Shown here: piece after piece, positions 17,354 to 24,410 of the stretch | How positions within the stretch are numbered: position 1 is the stretch's first letter | Layout: each line of letters opens with the position of its first letter | Source: a virus | Reading direction: 5' to 3' (one strand) | IMG/VR virus record: IMGVR_UViG_3300037189_021008 | Location: 1-39,971 of that record | Length of the DNA stretch: 39,971 nt | The notes under the pieces: generated by a model | What the model saw: only the letters and a program-made list of their open reading frames with translations | Database searches by the model: none | Told to the model about the DNA's origin: nothing | Program-made: the position numbers and the translations under genes

Positions 17354-17518
17354 ATGGCGAAATTTGTATACAAGCAGACACAAACTTTTTATTTGCACAT
17401 AGATGCAGACACGCAAGAGGAAGCAGACGCTATTGCGGAAAAAACGGAAACATATGCAGACGACGTATCTGCTACAGAGTTAACCGGCTGGGAGTTAGAG
17501 CTCCCCACTAATAGCTAA
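17354..17518 (+). CDS. Small acidic phage protein (54 aa)
   Basis: MAKFVYKQTQTFYLHIDADT followed by an acidic helix rich in Glu, Ala and Asp, ending GWELELPTNS. The strand-helix-strand pattern is common in small phage proteins of unknown role. The start is the first ATG downstream of the promoter. Confidence 0.6.
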   Translation: MAKFVYKQTQTFYLHIDADTQEEADAIAEKTETYADDVSATELTGWELELPTNS

Positions 17519-17607
17519 CTGGCAACTGATGCAGCTGACATGGGGTTTGCCCCACAGGATGCGCCCAGTTGCCTAAGAAAGCTGCCCTGGGGTCCTTGTG
17601 CCCCACT

Positions 17608-17928
17608 TCAGGGTTTCGATTCTTCGTCAACAGGTCCGTCGTTCACCTCACGGCAGTGAGCCAGACAGGCTTCAAGATTTTTCAGAGCCTCCTCCGGGGT
17701 GCTGATGCCAAGAGATATGTTCCGCACCCATTGAATACCGTTTGTGGCCATATCTGCCCACTCGTTTGCGGCGTGCTGCCAATTCTTTCGCTCCGGCTGC
17801 TCTAGCGCGGCGCGGAGGGCAAAACCGGCGCGCCTGCACTTGTCGCTTTGTGCTTTTGGCAAGAGCATTTGCAAAGACTCATCCAACGCTTCCAGCGCCT
17901 GATTAACAGCAACTATCAACTGATCCAT
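17608..17928 (-). CDS. Small helical protein (106 aa)
   Basis: Mostly alpha-helical (DQLIVAVNQALEALDESLQML; PEEALKNLEACLAHCREVNDG) with no membrane segment and no recognised family. It is the second gene of a pair with the membrane protein upstream, 13 bases away; GAGGGG lies before its ATG. Confidence 0.6.
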   Translation of the reverse strand: MDQLIVAVNQALEALDESLQMLLPKAQSDKCRRAGFALRAALEQPERKNWQHAANEWADMATNGIQWVRNISLGISTPEEALKNLEACLAHCREVNDGPVDEESKP

Positions 17929-17941
17929 GTTTCACCCCTCT

Positions 17942-18151
17942 TCAAAAAAGCTGATGTTGTCGCCATACATCTTTTGCCAGGTCAAGGTCCAGGGTATAGA
18001 CCGCCATCACCAAGCAATATAGCCCCAAGGCAACGTAGTAGAACGGCATCAACAACAGATTCCACAGTATGCGGACAGGGTTATGCAGTCGCATCTGATT
18101 CCAGTACCAACCACGCTTGTTGATTTCGAACTTGCCCACTTTTAAGTTCAT
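17942..18151 (-). CDS. Small membrane protein (69 aa)
   Basis: A basic N-terminal third (KVGKFEINKRGWYWNQMRLHNPVR) is followed by about 25 hydrophobic residues (ILWNLLLMPFYYVALGLYCLVMAV), probably one membrane-spanning helix, and a short polar tail. Expressed from the promoter just upstream. Function unknown. Confidence 0.6.
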   Translation of the reverse strand: MNLKVGKFEINKRGWYWNQMRLHNPVRILWNLLLMPFYYVALGLYCLVMAVYTLDLDLAKDVWRQHQLF

Positions 18152-18177
18152 GTGTTGCCTCTATTGCCTATGTGTGC

Positions 18178-18206
18178 AGTATAGTTGATCCTGTGGTAGA
18201 AGTCAA
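18178..18206 (-). promoter_or_regulatory. Early promoter for the 69-aa/106-aa pair
   Basis: TTGACT, 17 bp, TATACT; the spacer lacks the GGGTCTTTG start common elsewhere in the array. Confidence 0.75.
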
Positions 18207-18213
18207 GACCTTT

Positions 18214-18255
18214 GCAGCGGGGTTTATATATGCAAGGCCTCTACAGCGGGGTATT
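18214..18255 (-). repeat. Paired CCCCGCTGTA-type boxes
   Basis: On the minus strand two boxes, CCCCGCTGTA and CCCCGCTGCA, lie 28 bp apart with TATATAAA next to the second. Related pairs or singles occur at 21287-21331, 34854-34870 and 34947-34963. Confidence 0.65.
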
Positions 18256-18260
18256 GCCGC

Positions 18261-18434
18261 TCAACTGCTCTTCAAGAAATCCGAAAGATGTCTCATAGAC
18301 ATACTGAGGAACGCGACGGAGCAAATAGCCCATGCACAGGCTGCTTCTTTGTTGCCTTCGCGGTATGCCGATACCCCAACGCCGATGAAGCACCCGGCAA
18401 GGATCGATCCTGCGATAAACATGAACAATGACAT
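18261..18434 (-). CDS. Small membrane protein (57 aa)
   Basis: ATG preceded by AAGGAA. Begins MSLFMFIAGSILAGCFIGVG, a hydrophobic glycine-rich helix with a small-xxx-small pattern, followed by an amphipathic stretch and a second weakly hydrophobic segment (WAICSVAFLSMSM). It has its own early promoter. Function unknown. Confidence 0.55.
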   Translation of the reverse strand: MSLFMFIAGSILAGCFIGVGVSAYREGNKEAACAWAICSVAFLSMSMRHLSDFLKSS

Positions 18435-18467
18435 TGTAGTTCCTTATTCCTGTGTTGCGATATGAGT

Positions 18468-18496
18468 ACTATAGCAAATGCCGAAGACCCTGTCAA
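18468..18496 (-). promoter_or_regulatory. Early promoter for the 57-aa membrane protein
   Basis: TTGACA, 17 bp starting GGGTCTTCG, TATAGT. Confidence 0.85.
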
Positions 18497-18504
18497 CCGA
18501 AAGG

Positions 18505-18747
18505 TTATTGCCGTCGCATCCTGCCCCACACACGAGCAAAGAAAGTCTTAGGTTCTTGTTGCGGGGCCCACCATGCACCCTCTTCACCGCAGGATGTACG
18601 AATTGATGGGCCGGGCGTCCTGTGAGTAGTACAGAAGATCCAGTGATAAGCGATCTTGCCCGTGTCTGCATCGATCCAGTCGATATTCTGTGGGGCAAGG
18701 CATTGCTGTGTTTGATGATGACGGCAAGTGGAACAGTCGCGTGACAT
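18505..18747 (-). CDS. Small cysteine-rich protein (80 aa)
   Basis: MSRDCSTCRHHQTQQCL, then WIFCTTHR and SCGEEGAWW: four cysteines and several histidines arranged as one likely zinc site. The pattern resembles short phage and bacterial zinc-binding proteins of unknown role. It follows the 79-aa gene by eleven bases and shares its promoter. Confidence 0.6.
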   Translation of the reverse strand: MSRDCSTCRHHQTQQCLAPQNIDWIDADTGKIAYHWIFCTTHRTPGPSIRTSCGEEGAWWAPQQEPKTFFARVWGRMRRQ

Positions 18748-18758
18748 ACAGTTTTACC

Positions 18759-18998
18759 TCACTCCGGAATCAGTTTGGTGCCACTGTGCAGGTAAATCTC
18801 TGCCCCTGGACGACACGTCCACACAGCAGCTTCGAGTATCTCAAAGATGAGCTTCGTCTCGAGGGGTTGATTCACGCTGCGATAGTGACGAAAATGACCC
18901 TTCGTTTGGCAGATGATCATCTGTGCCGTATGATTGTCGACCTTCATCAGTGAGATGCCGTTTTCGTCTCGGATCATGTAATTCATAATATAATTCAC
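18759..18998 (-). CDS. Small unknown protein (79 aa), GTG start
   Basis: AAGGAG lies six bases before a GTG, which fixes the start; codons further upstream overlap the promoter. VNYIMNYMIRDENGISLMKVDNHTA suggests a small beta-alpha fold. No family recognised. Confidence 0.6.
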   Translation of the reverse strand: MNYIMNYMIRDENGISLMKVDNHTAQMIICQTKGHFRHYRSVNQPLETKLIFEILEAAVWTCRPGAEIYLHSGTKLIPE

Positions 18999-19029
18999 AG
19001 CCGACTCCTTTGTGTTACACAATACCGAT

Positions 19030-19073
19030 ATGTTAACACTGATCAAAAACCCTGTCAATTCAACGGGCTTTTA
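19030..19073 (-). promoter_or_regulatory. Early promoter within the terminator of the radC-like gene
   Basis: TTGACA, 17 bp, TAACAT. The -35 lies in the loop between AAAAGCCC and GGGTTTTT, which can pair (one G-T) as the terminator of the preceding RadC-like gene. Confidence 0.75.
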
Positions 19074-19568
19074 GATAAGACCCCGTTCGGCGAAACTGAC
19101 AACCGAGTTGCCTACGACAAAGTGATCCAAGACTCGAACATCCACCAACTGTAGGGATGACTTGAGGGTTTGTGTCAAGTATTCATCTGCTCGCGAAGGT
19201 TCTGCTGAGCCTGAGGGATGATTGTGTGCAAGCACCACAGCAGCTGAATTCAGCAGGATAGACTCGCGTACTACCTCCCGAGGGTATACACTGGTCTGCG
19301 TTAGTGTCCCGCGGAACAAGGTGCGAGCTTCGATCAAGCGATGATGAGCATCAAGGAACAACACAGCAAACTCCTCACGACCCTGCTGCGATGCTTCGGC
19401 GAAGTAGAGTCTGAGGTAATCTTTGATGCTCACAGGGCTATCGAATATCGGTCCCGTGCGAACACGAGCCGACAAGATACGTAGAGCCTGTGCTACGATG
19501 TCCTCATCGGTTGACGATGAGTGGTTGACAACGTACACAGGGGGATCACACGACTGAGCAGTTGTCAT
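19071..19568 (-). CDS. RadC/YeeS-type JAB-domain protein
   Basis: JAMM zinc-site motif HNHPSG at 115-120 with the further ligand D128 (H115-x-H117...S125-x2-D128), the signature of the RadC family common in phages and mobile elements. Length (165) is typical of the short phage/plasmid version without a helix-hairpin-helix domain. The biochemical role of this family is still unclear, although the motif is of metalloprotease or nuclease type. AAGGGGA precedes the ATG. It is the second gene behind the 60-aa gene. Confidence 0.88.
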   Translation of the reverse strand: MTTAQSCDPPVYVVNHSSSTDEDIVAQALRILSARVRTGPIFDSPVSIKDYLRLYFAEASQQGREEFAVLFLDAHHRLIEARTLFRGTLTQTSVYPREVVRESILLNSAAVVLAHNHPSGSAEPSRADEYLTQTLKSSLQLVDVRVLDHFVVGNSVVSFAERGLI

Positions 19569-19584
19569 GCTGTTCCCCTTGCGA

Positions 19585-19767
19585 TTATCGCTTGATGTTC
19601 TTCTTGCTCTTCTGAGGAGCGCGGGATTGTTCGGCGAACGTGGCCGGTTTGGTTCCCACTGCGTGTTCTGCGGCCCAGATCAACACAACCTTGTCCTTCT
19701 CGGCTTGGAGTTTCCGTTGATTCTCGGGGAGCATGTATGCAGGCATGGCTTGACGGGTTTTGGACAC
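19585..19767 (-). CDS. Small basic protein (60 aa), GTG start
   Basis: Lysine-rich helical protein ending [13 protein letters not shown], possibly nucleic-acid binding. GTG start with AAGGAA eight bases before it. First gene of the pair with the RadC-like gene. Confidence 0.55.
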   Translation of the reverse strand: MSKTRQAMPAYMLPENQRKLQAEKDKVVLIWAAEHAVGTKPATFAEQSRAPQKSKKNIKR

Positions 19768-19801
19768 GATTTGGGTTCCTTGTTGTTGAGCGAGTGATTA
19801 G

Positions 19802-19841
19802 ATTATAGCAGGGTCTCAGTAAAATACAAAGACCCTGCTAT
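19802..19841 (-). terminator. Terminator hairpin fused to an extended -10 promoter
   Basis: A perfect 12-bp stem (AGCAGGGTCT arms) with a 13-base loop ends the gene at 19852-20166. Its last arm runs directly into TGCTATAAT, an extended -10 box for the 60-aa gene, so one element stops one transcript and starts the next. Confidence 0.75.
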
Positions 19842-19851
19842 GTGTACGGAT

Positions 19852-20166
19852 TTAGGCCATCTCCGCTTCACGTGCAGCAGCACGGGCACGAGCCTCACGC
19901 TTACGGATCGCATCGGGCGTCATGCTCAACGTGCGAGCGGGCTTTGCAGCAGGTGCAGCAGGCGCAGCAGCAACGGGCGCAGCGAGCACAGCAGCTTCAG
20001 CGCGGTCCCAGTTGGACTTGATGTAAGCACGCGCCAGTTGACGTGCGAAGCCGAGGCCCATCACTGCCGGGATGACGGACACTTGGTCTTGTCCGTTGCT
20101 CTTAGCTGCGGCGATAATATCGCGCACACGTTGGGCCTTGGAGTTCTTTTGCAAGGTATTTGCCAT
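19852..20166 (-). CDS. Alanine-rich basic protein (104 aa)
   Basis: The N-terminal half (RVRDIIAAAKSNGQDQ...MGLGFARQLARAYIKSNW) looks like a small helical DNA-binding domain. A proline/alanine linker (PVAAAPAAPAAKPA) joins a basic C-terminal helix (IRKREARARAAAREAE). This resembles small phage nucleoid-type or regulatory proteins, without a firm family. Confidence 0.6.
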   Translation of the reverse strand: MANTLQKNSKAQRVRDIIAAAKSNGQDQVSVIPAVMGLGFARQLARAYIKSNWDRAEAAVLAAPVAAAPAAPAAKPARTLSMTPDAIRKREARARAAAREAEMA

Positions 20167-20202
20167 TTCTGTTTCCTTTCACTGCAACATCGCAGTACTA
20201 GT

Positions 20203-20231
20203 AATGTAACACAGATCAGAAACCCTATCAA
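20203..20231 (-). promoter_or_regulatory. Early promoter for the alanine-rich protein
   Basis: TTGATA, 17 bp starting GGGTTTC, TACATT; ACCCT before and AGGGT after the -35 can pair. Confidence 0.75.
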
Positions 20232-20250
20232 CCGACAGGGTATTCTGATT

Positions 20251-20421
20251 TCAACGCTTTTGGCGCTTGGTCTTCATTTCGCGATTGGCCTCAGAACGAG
20301 CAGCCTTGTTCGCAGCCGCGCGGCGCTTGCGAGCCAGTTCCAGCATGCGCTCTTGGGGATCATCCTCCATCGCCATGAGACCCATAGTAGCACGAAGATC
20401 GTTCGCTTGCTTCCGATTCAT
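20251..20421 (-). CDS. Small basic helical protein (56 aa)
   Basis: AGGAG seven bases before ATG sets the start (MNRKQANDLRATMGLMAMED). The second half is one highly basic helix (RKRRAAANKAARSEANREMK). Probably nucleic-acid interacting; no family recognised. Confidence 0.6.
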   Translation of the reverse strand: MNRKQANDLRATMGLMAMEDDPQERMLELARKRRAAANKAARSEANREMKTKRQKR

Positions 20422-20461
20422 CTCAACTCCTGAGTGGCTACTGCAACTTCGCAGTATCAAT

Positions 20462-20490
20462 AATGTAATAGGATTGAAAAACCCTGTCAA
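20462..20490 (-). promoter_or_regulatory. Early promoter for the 56-aa protein
   Basis: TTGACA, 17 bp starting GGGTTTTTC, TACATT. Confidence 0.8.
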
Positions 20491-20774
20491 TCACTTGGAT
20501 ATAGTTTTTTCTGTGTTACAACGATGTATGGCGTTAGCACCAAAAAGAAACCATATCAACCGATCGGGTATTACCCCATTCTGCTCGATCACTGGGCCTT
20601 CTTCGCCTTTCGTGGGGATGGCCCCACGTTTCGTCGTCCTGGTTCTTCTGCGATCGTGTGGGGTTCTACAGCCCCACAAAACGATACCCAGTGGACCTAG
20701 ATAGGACATGGGGTAACAAACCCCGTGAGAAGATCACCTAGTGAACCTAAGTGATCAGTGAGAGTGATGTGATG

Positions 20775-20801
20775 ATCTAACCACTATGAAAGTGGTTAGA
20801 T
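20775..20801 (-). terminator. Hairpin after the HD-domain gene
   Basis: ATCTAACCACT and its complement form a perfect 11-bp stem with a 5-base loop, seven bases past the stop codon. There is no strong T-run. Confidence 0.65.
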
Positions 20802-20808
20802 GATGTGG

Positions 20809-21270
20809 TTAGGTTTGGAGTTGGAGTTGTTCCAACTTTGCCATAATCTCTGTGTAGAAGATTTGATATTTGACCATACGGGCGATATCCTTTTCAGTAA
20901 TGCCCTTGAGTCTACGGATATCTGTGTTGTGACGTAGATCCGCAAGTTTTACACGCATAGCATCCACGTTTGCAAATACAGTTTGTTTGTATTCGTCGTA
21001 GGTCTGTCCGGGCTGTTTAGTCAAGGCTGTTATGCCCTTGATTACACGTTCAGTGATTCCTGCTTCACGCAAGTCCTTATATGTAACGTTGGTATCTTCA
21101 ATGACATCGTGCCCCAGAGCAATGCTCATGAGTTCTTCGTCATCCGTCTTAAGATAGTGCATAACCTTAAGGGGATGGAGGATATAGGGGTTGCCACCCT
21201 TGTCGTATTGTCCAGCATGAGCATTAGTGACTATCACCAACATCTTGCCTAATAGTTCGCCTTTTTTCAT
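20809..21270 (-). CDS. HD-domain (p)ppGpp hydrolase-like protein (SpoT/MESH1 type)
   Basis: HD hydrolase motifs match the RelA/SpoT hydrolase domain: HAGQYDKGGNPYILHPLKV with H18 and H32, GHDVIEDT with H54-D55 and the paired E58-D59 found in active hydrolases, and ADLRHN with D111 and N115. At 153 residues it is a stand-alone small hydrolase. It would remove the stringent-response alarmone, or a related nucleotide, during infection. No synthetase domain is present. Its leader carries two CCCCGCTGTA boxes. Confidence 0.87.
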   Translation of the reverse strand: MKKGELLGKMLVIVTNAHAGQYDKGGNPYILHPLKVMHYLKTDDEELMSIALGHDVIEDTNVTYKDLREAGITERVIKGITALTKQPGQTYDEYKQTVFANVDAMRVKLADLRHNTDIRRLKGITEKDIARMVKYQIFYTEIMAKLEQLQLQT

Positions 21271-21286
21271 AGTTGCCTAATTGTTG

Positions 21287-21331
21287 TACAGCGGGGTTTA
21301 TATATGTAAGAACCTTACAGCGGGGTATTTA
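21287..21331 (-). repeat. Paired CCCCGCTGTA boxes in the leader of the HD-domain gene
   Basis: Two boxes on the minus strand, 29 bp apart, between the promoter and the start codon, so they should be transcribed. The TATATAAAC and GTAAGGTTCTTAC segments between them are partly self-complementary. Confidence 0.65.
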
Positions 21332-21355
21332 CGTTCTTGCTATATACATACTTGT

Positions 21356-21384
21356 AGTATATTGCCATCACAGTGTAGTGTCAA
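21356..21384 (-). promoter_or_regulatory. Early promoter for the HD-domain gene
   Basis: TTGACA, 17 bp, TATACT. It overlaps the end of the upstream 76-aa gene; the predicted leader is about 80 bases. Confidence 0.8.
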
Positions 21385-21598
21385 GAGACCAACCTTCTAT
21401 CTCAAGTTCTTCCACAGCTTGGTTAAATAGATCTTCCCAAAAGTGTACACTTTCTGCTACCCTAATATCTTTCTTTCTTTTTGAAAGATGAGTTCCTTTT
21501 TGGTATACGATCCACACATGATTTTCGCAATAGCTACGATTAGGCACAGTGGGATGTGTACAACCCTCTCCATGTCCTATCCAAGTACAAGTTTTCAT
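21368..21598 (-). CDS. Small Cys/His protein (76 aa)
   Basis: CTWIGHGEGCTHPTVPNRSYC followed by ENH gives three cysteines and three histidines suited to one zinc site. The C-terminal half is helical and acidic. It overlaps the membrane-protein gene by four bases and is third in an operon headed by the AAA+ ATPase. Confidence 0.65.
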   Translation of the reverse strand: MKTCTWIGHGEGCTHPTVPNRSYCENHVWIVYQKGTHLSKRKKDIRVAESVHFWEDLFNQAVEELEIEGWSLDTTL

Positions 21599-21828
21599 TT
21601 CCCCTCCTCCAAGATTCTGTCAATGTCACGACGTTCCTTGGGGGAAGCATTCTTGTAATATTGTATACCGACCATGACTCCATTACGATAAGCAATGAAT
21701 TCTAATACTAGAACGATAGCTAGAAAAGAAAGGATCAACCACCAATGAGTGCCTGTGGGGTCAACAGCATAAGCCATTAACCCTACACAAGACAACGCCG
21801 CAAGTTTTTGTAACCAAGTATTAATCAT
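21595..21828 (-). CDS. Small membrane protein with two helices (77 aa)
   Basis: Hydrophobic segments at about residues 6-22 (LQKLAALSCVGLMAYAV) and 29-46 (WWLILSFLAIVLVLEFIA), then a charged tail (ASPKERRDIDRILEEGK). It overlaps both operon neighbours by four bases. Function unknown. Confidence 0.65.
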   Translation of the reverse strand: MINTWLQKLAALSCVGLMAYAVDPTGTHWWLILSFLAIVLVLEFIAYRNGVMVGIQYYKNASPKERRDIDRILEEGK

Positions 21829-22691
21829 GTGCGACGCATAACTGTAGTCTTTGCCATAGCTTGCCAGTTTTCTGGAAATGCTTCGCGTAAATCTGCAACC
21901 TTCAGGATTGTTCTCAATGACAGTTCTCGGAGATTGTCTTGATTACCTACTACAAATTCGACTACTTCGTCCTTGGCAATATCGGATAAACCATCTCGAT
22001 CATCTAACATTCCATCATCGACTACTTGTTTAATTCTTAGCATTCTTTCTCGAGTTGTTGACATCTCGAGGTCAATATAATGACAACGTGATTCTAATGC
22101 TTCGAGGTGGGCACGAATCTTTTTACTACGAACAAGATCAAACTTAATATTGGTGATAAAAATGGCACTCCCACTGAACTCAAATCGGTCCGGAATGCCT
22201 TCTGAACGAAGAATACGACTATCGGTGTTCCATGCGATCCATCTTCGTTTACTCGAATCCAGTGCTCCTTTGAGCAAATTCAACGATAATTCATCCATAA
22301 GGATATCGTCACAGTCATCGAAGACTAGTACGTTCTTAGGCTTGGAATATTCGTAGAGTTTAGAATAAAGGCCGATTGCCGATGAAGCACCCTTGACAAT
22401 CTCGTATCTGGGTTTCTTTTCGGCGATGGTATTGAATAGATCGTCTTTTTGGAGCACTTCTTCTACTCCAAAACTCTTGCCCACACCCGGTGGACCACTA
22501 ACGATCATAGCACGAACAATGCCTTGTTTTACAGCCTTGGTCATGTCTGTGAGGATTTGAAATCTCTCACGTAATCGATCAATGATTTGTTGATCGGTTT
22601 CTCTAGCTACTGCTAGTTCTCTCTGTTTGATTGCATCCGAATCAAATTCGAGAATTGTACTGCCTTTATCTGCTTTCGATGGTCTACCCAT
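21825..22691 (-). CDS. AAA+ ATPase (paralogue of the one at 32.5-33.4 kb)
   Basis: Walker A GPPGVGKS at 66-73 and Walker B VLVFDDCD with D125-D126, followed by LNLLKGALDS and sensor IFITNIKF. The rest is helical. It resembles small phage AAA+ proteins of uncertain role. The second copy shares the same motif order and LNLLKGALDS word for word. It is the first gene of a three-gene operon, with GGAGG before its ATG. Substrate unknown: DNA loading and protein remodelling are both possible. Confidence 0.83.
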   Translation of the reverse strand: MGRPSKADKGSTILEFDSDAIKQRELAVARETDQQIIDRLRERFQILTDMTKAVKQGIVRAMIVSGPPGVGKSFGVEEVLQKDDLFNTIAEKKPRYEIVKGASSAIGLYSKLYEYSKPKNVLVFDDCDDILMDELSLNLLKGALDSSKRRWIAWNTDSRILRSEGIPDRFEFSGSAIFITNIKFDLVRSKKIRAHLEALESRCHYIDLEMSTTRERMLRIKQVVDDGMLDDRDGLSDIAKDEVVEFVVGNQDNLRELSLRTILKVADLREAFPENWQAMAKTTVMRRT

Positions 22692-22724
22692 TAAATTACC
22701 TCCGATTGGTTATAACATTTGTGT

Positions 22725-22754
22725 ATTATAACCTCTCGGGGGTATTAAAGTCAA
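22725..22754 (-). promoter_or_regulatory. Early promoter for the AAA+ operon
   Basis: TTGACT, 18 bp, TATAAT; its -35 overlaps the end of the upstream 61-aa gene. Confidence 0.8.
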
Positions 22755-22936
22755 TCGCGTTCTCGTCCAAGTCGATTTTGTATCAATGCTTTTCGGCGTT
22801 CTTCCCAATCACGATCTTCTCTGGTGGGTTTGGGTGCAGGCTTGCGACCACTGACAGTAACAGGTTCATCATTTTGGATGTCCAGGGAATCCTCGTTGTC
22901 AAAATCGAGGTAATCATCTGGGTTAATACGCGGCAC
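22751..22936 (-). CDS. Small charged protein (61 aa), GTG start
   Basis: AAAGGAG seven bases before GTG sets the start; frames reading further up would enter the tRNA. It begins PRINPDDYLDFDNEDSLD (acidic) and ends in a basic helix (DWEERRKALIQNRLGRE). Likely disordered. Co-transcribed with tRNA-Arg. Confidence 0.6.
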   Translation of the reverse strand: MPRINPDDYLDFDNEDSLDIQNDEPVTVSGRKPAPKPTREDRDWEERRKALIQNRLGRERD

Positions 22937-22964
22937 TTTCTTTCTCCTTTGGGTTTTAAATGTT

Positions 22965-23041
<77 letters not shown>

Positions 23042-23052
23042 ACATTGATCTT

Positions 23053-23081
23053 ATTATATGGTGGATTTATTTATCCGTCAA
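23053..23081 (-). promoter_or_regulatory. Early promoter for tRNA-Arg
   Basis: TTGACG, 17 bp, TATAAT, twelve bases before the tRNA. The stop codon TGA of the upstream gene is embedded in the -35. Confidence 0.8.
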
Positions 23082-23284
23082 GATTCTGACTTAGTGATAC
23101 TCGGCTTGAACAAAAACGAACACAATATCGAAATCCCCCAAGCCTGTAGCCAGGTAATTTCATTCACACCGGTGATTGCACCGACCAAAGCTTTGTTCCA
23201 CAACCACCAAACGGGCAATGACAACACTGCACTGAGCAGCACACCGATAATAATCGTGCCAATGAAAACCGTTACTACGTTCAT
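23078..23284 (-). CDS. Small membrane protein (68 aa)
   Basis: Two hydrophobic segments, TVFIGTIIIGVLLSAVLSL and, after GVNEI, WLQAWGISILCSFLF. The start is the ATG right after the stop of the 58-aa gene, so translation is probably coupled. Function unknown. Confidence 0.6.
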   Translation of the reverse strand: MNVVTVFIGTIIIGVLLSAVLSLPVWWLWNKALVGAITGVNEITWLQAWGISILCSFLFKPSITKSES

Positions 23285-23286
23285 GT

Positions 23287-23463
23287 TCAAACTCCAAACA
23301 GAAAGTAATCCAACTCAACAGTCAGTTGAGCACTCTTTTGTTCTTCTGCAATCTCTTGCAGTTCAGCGTTGGTTTCCTGTTCAACACCTTCAACGAACAA
23401 AGCCCACAAAGAGTCATGACGTTCTTCGACGCTATTACGCTTTACAAATGCAATATATTTCAT
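23287..23463 (-). CDS. Small helical protein (58 aa)
   Basis: AGGAG five bases before ATG. MKYIAFVKRNSVEERHDSLW leads into an acidic helix (VEQETNAELQEIAEEQKSAQ). Own early promoter. No family recognised. Confidence 0.6.
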   Translation of the reverse strand: MKYIAFVKRNSVEERHDSLWALFVEGVEQETNAELQEIAEEQKSAQLTVELDYFLFGV

Positions 23464-23491
23464 ATCGACTCCTGTGTGTTACTGTTCTTGC

Positions 23492-23520
23492 AGTTTATGC
23501 TCGAACAAAGACCCTGTCAA
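23492..23520 (-). promoter_or_regulatory. Early promoter for the 58-aa/68-aa pair
   Basis: TTGACA, 17 bp starting GGGTCTTTG, TAAACT. The TGA stop of the disrupted upstream frame sits in the -35. Confidence 0.85.
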
Positions 23521-23686
23521 CCAATCGAGTATGTTTCGCCGCGGCGCACGCCAATCTTGTCCAACAGTTCCTCGTTCGTTATGCTCAGCCGGCAAAGTTC
23601 CACAGCGGCCTGATCCATCTGGGCCAGTGTCACGCCCGTGTGGTCTTGCCGCTTCCGGGCAGGCCACGAATACGTACCAATTCCAT
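23517..23686 (-). pseudogene. Disrupted P-loop reading frame
   Basis: Strong AGGAG and ATG at 23686 start MELVRIRGLPGSGKTTRA, an ideal Walker A, but TGA follows after 18 codons. A second frame begins exactly there with an overlapping GTGA and runs 38 codons (VTLAQMDQAAVELCRLS...GETYSIG) to the next promoter. Either one gene is broken by a frameshift, the frame is changed by programmed slippage, or two tiny coupled genes exist. The second half resembles small phage proteins rather than a kinase body. Confidence 0.5.
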
Positions 23687-23707
23687 TGTGTTCTCCTGTG
23701 TTTGTAA

Positions 23708-23725
23708 AGCCCGCCGAAGCGGGCT
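23708..23725 (-). terminator. Rho-independent terminator
   Basis: AGCCCGC and GCGGGCT with loop TTCG, followed on the minus strand by TTTACAAA, directly after the stop of the alanine-rich gene. Confidence 0.8.
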
Positions 23726-23728
23726 GGT

Positions 23729-24353
23729 TCATGCTTCGATCAACCGTTCCAGCAGCATGCAAGGGTCGAAGGTTTCCCACGGCCCCGCCGCCTGTGCCAC
23801 CGTCACCACCGCACAGCGCTGACCCGCGCCGGCCAGCGCCGCCCACGCCGCCGCCGCCGCCGTCTCCGCCGCCTCCGCCGCCTCCGCCGCCTCCGCCGGC
23901 CAGCGCCGCTTCCGCCGCCTCCGCCGCCTCCCTCGCCGCCTCCGCCGCAGCCTTTGTGCGCTCGGTGGTCATGGTCCGCCATTCACGGCCAAACCCGTGT
24001 TTGTCCGCCAACGGTTGGAGCGTAGGCAACACAGCACCCCACATCCAATCCAAAATTATGGCTAGGCGTTCCTTTTCCTTCGCCCGCCCTGTACCCGCTG
24101 CGCGTGGCAGCAGAGACTTCCAACGGTCGGAGTTGCGCATGTTGTCGGGCATGGAATCTTGTACTTCGATGATCCACTTGCCGATTACCTTGGACATGCA
24201 ATCCGGGATATCGTCGGTGAGTTCTCCGGTCAAGGCGAGATTGATTGCGGCGATGGAGCATGCCGCCTCTTCGTTGCCCAAGCCCGAAGGCAGGGTCATG
24301 CCGGCCAGCTTTGCAGCGATGGCGGTGTGTTGTTCAAGTGTGATAGTGCTCAT
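23729..24353 (-). pseudogene. Alanine/glutamate-repeat phage protein with a frame disruption
   Basis: AGGAG and ATG at 24353 start MSTITLEQHTAIAAKLAGM; about 145 residues read normally, then EAAREAAEAAEAAL. At a GGCCGG near 23898 the frame switches to a poly-glycine run that is not protein-like. In the neighbouring frame the AAEAAE pattern continues, ends PWETFDPCMLLERLIEA and stops just before a terminator. One extra C would explain this. It is a true mutation, a sequencing error in GC-rich repeats, or slippage. The family, with Ala-rich C-terminal repeats, is common in phages and has no known function. Confidence 0.65.
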
Positions 24354-24381
24354 TTGGTTTCTCCTGTGTCTCAGTGTGTGT

Positions 24382-24410
24382 ACTATAACAGAGCTCAAAG
24401 ACCCAGTCAA
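24382..24410 (-). promoter_or_regulatory. Early promoter for the alanine/glutamate-repeat gene
   Basis: TTGACT, 17 bp starting GGGTCTTTG, TATAGT; the stop of the 57-aa gene is inside the -35. Confidence 0.85.

Larger units (their letters stand above)
20422..20808. other. Intergenic stretch with promoters and GC hairpins
   Basis: Holds the promoter of the 56-aa gene, a possible second promoter near 20530-20560 (TTGATA/TAACGC, weak), several GTGGGG/CCCCAC pairs and the terminator of the HD-domain gene. No convincing gene. Confidence 0.5.

Noticed and set aside
20491-20709. A 72-residue minus-strand frame in the hairpin region
   Set aside because: No ribosome-binding site, composition dominated by GTGGGG/CCCCAC hairpins, and it reads through a promoter.
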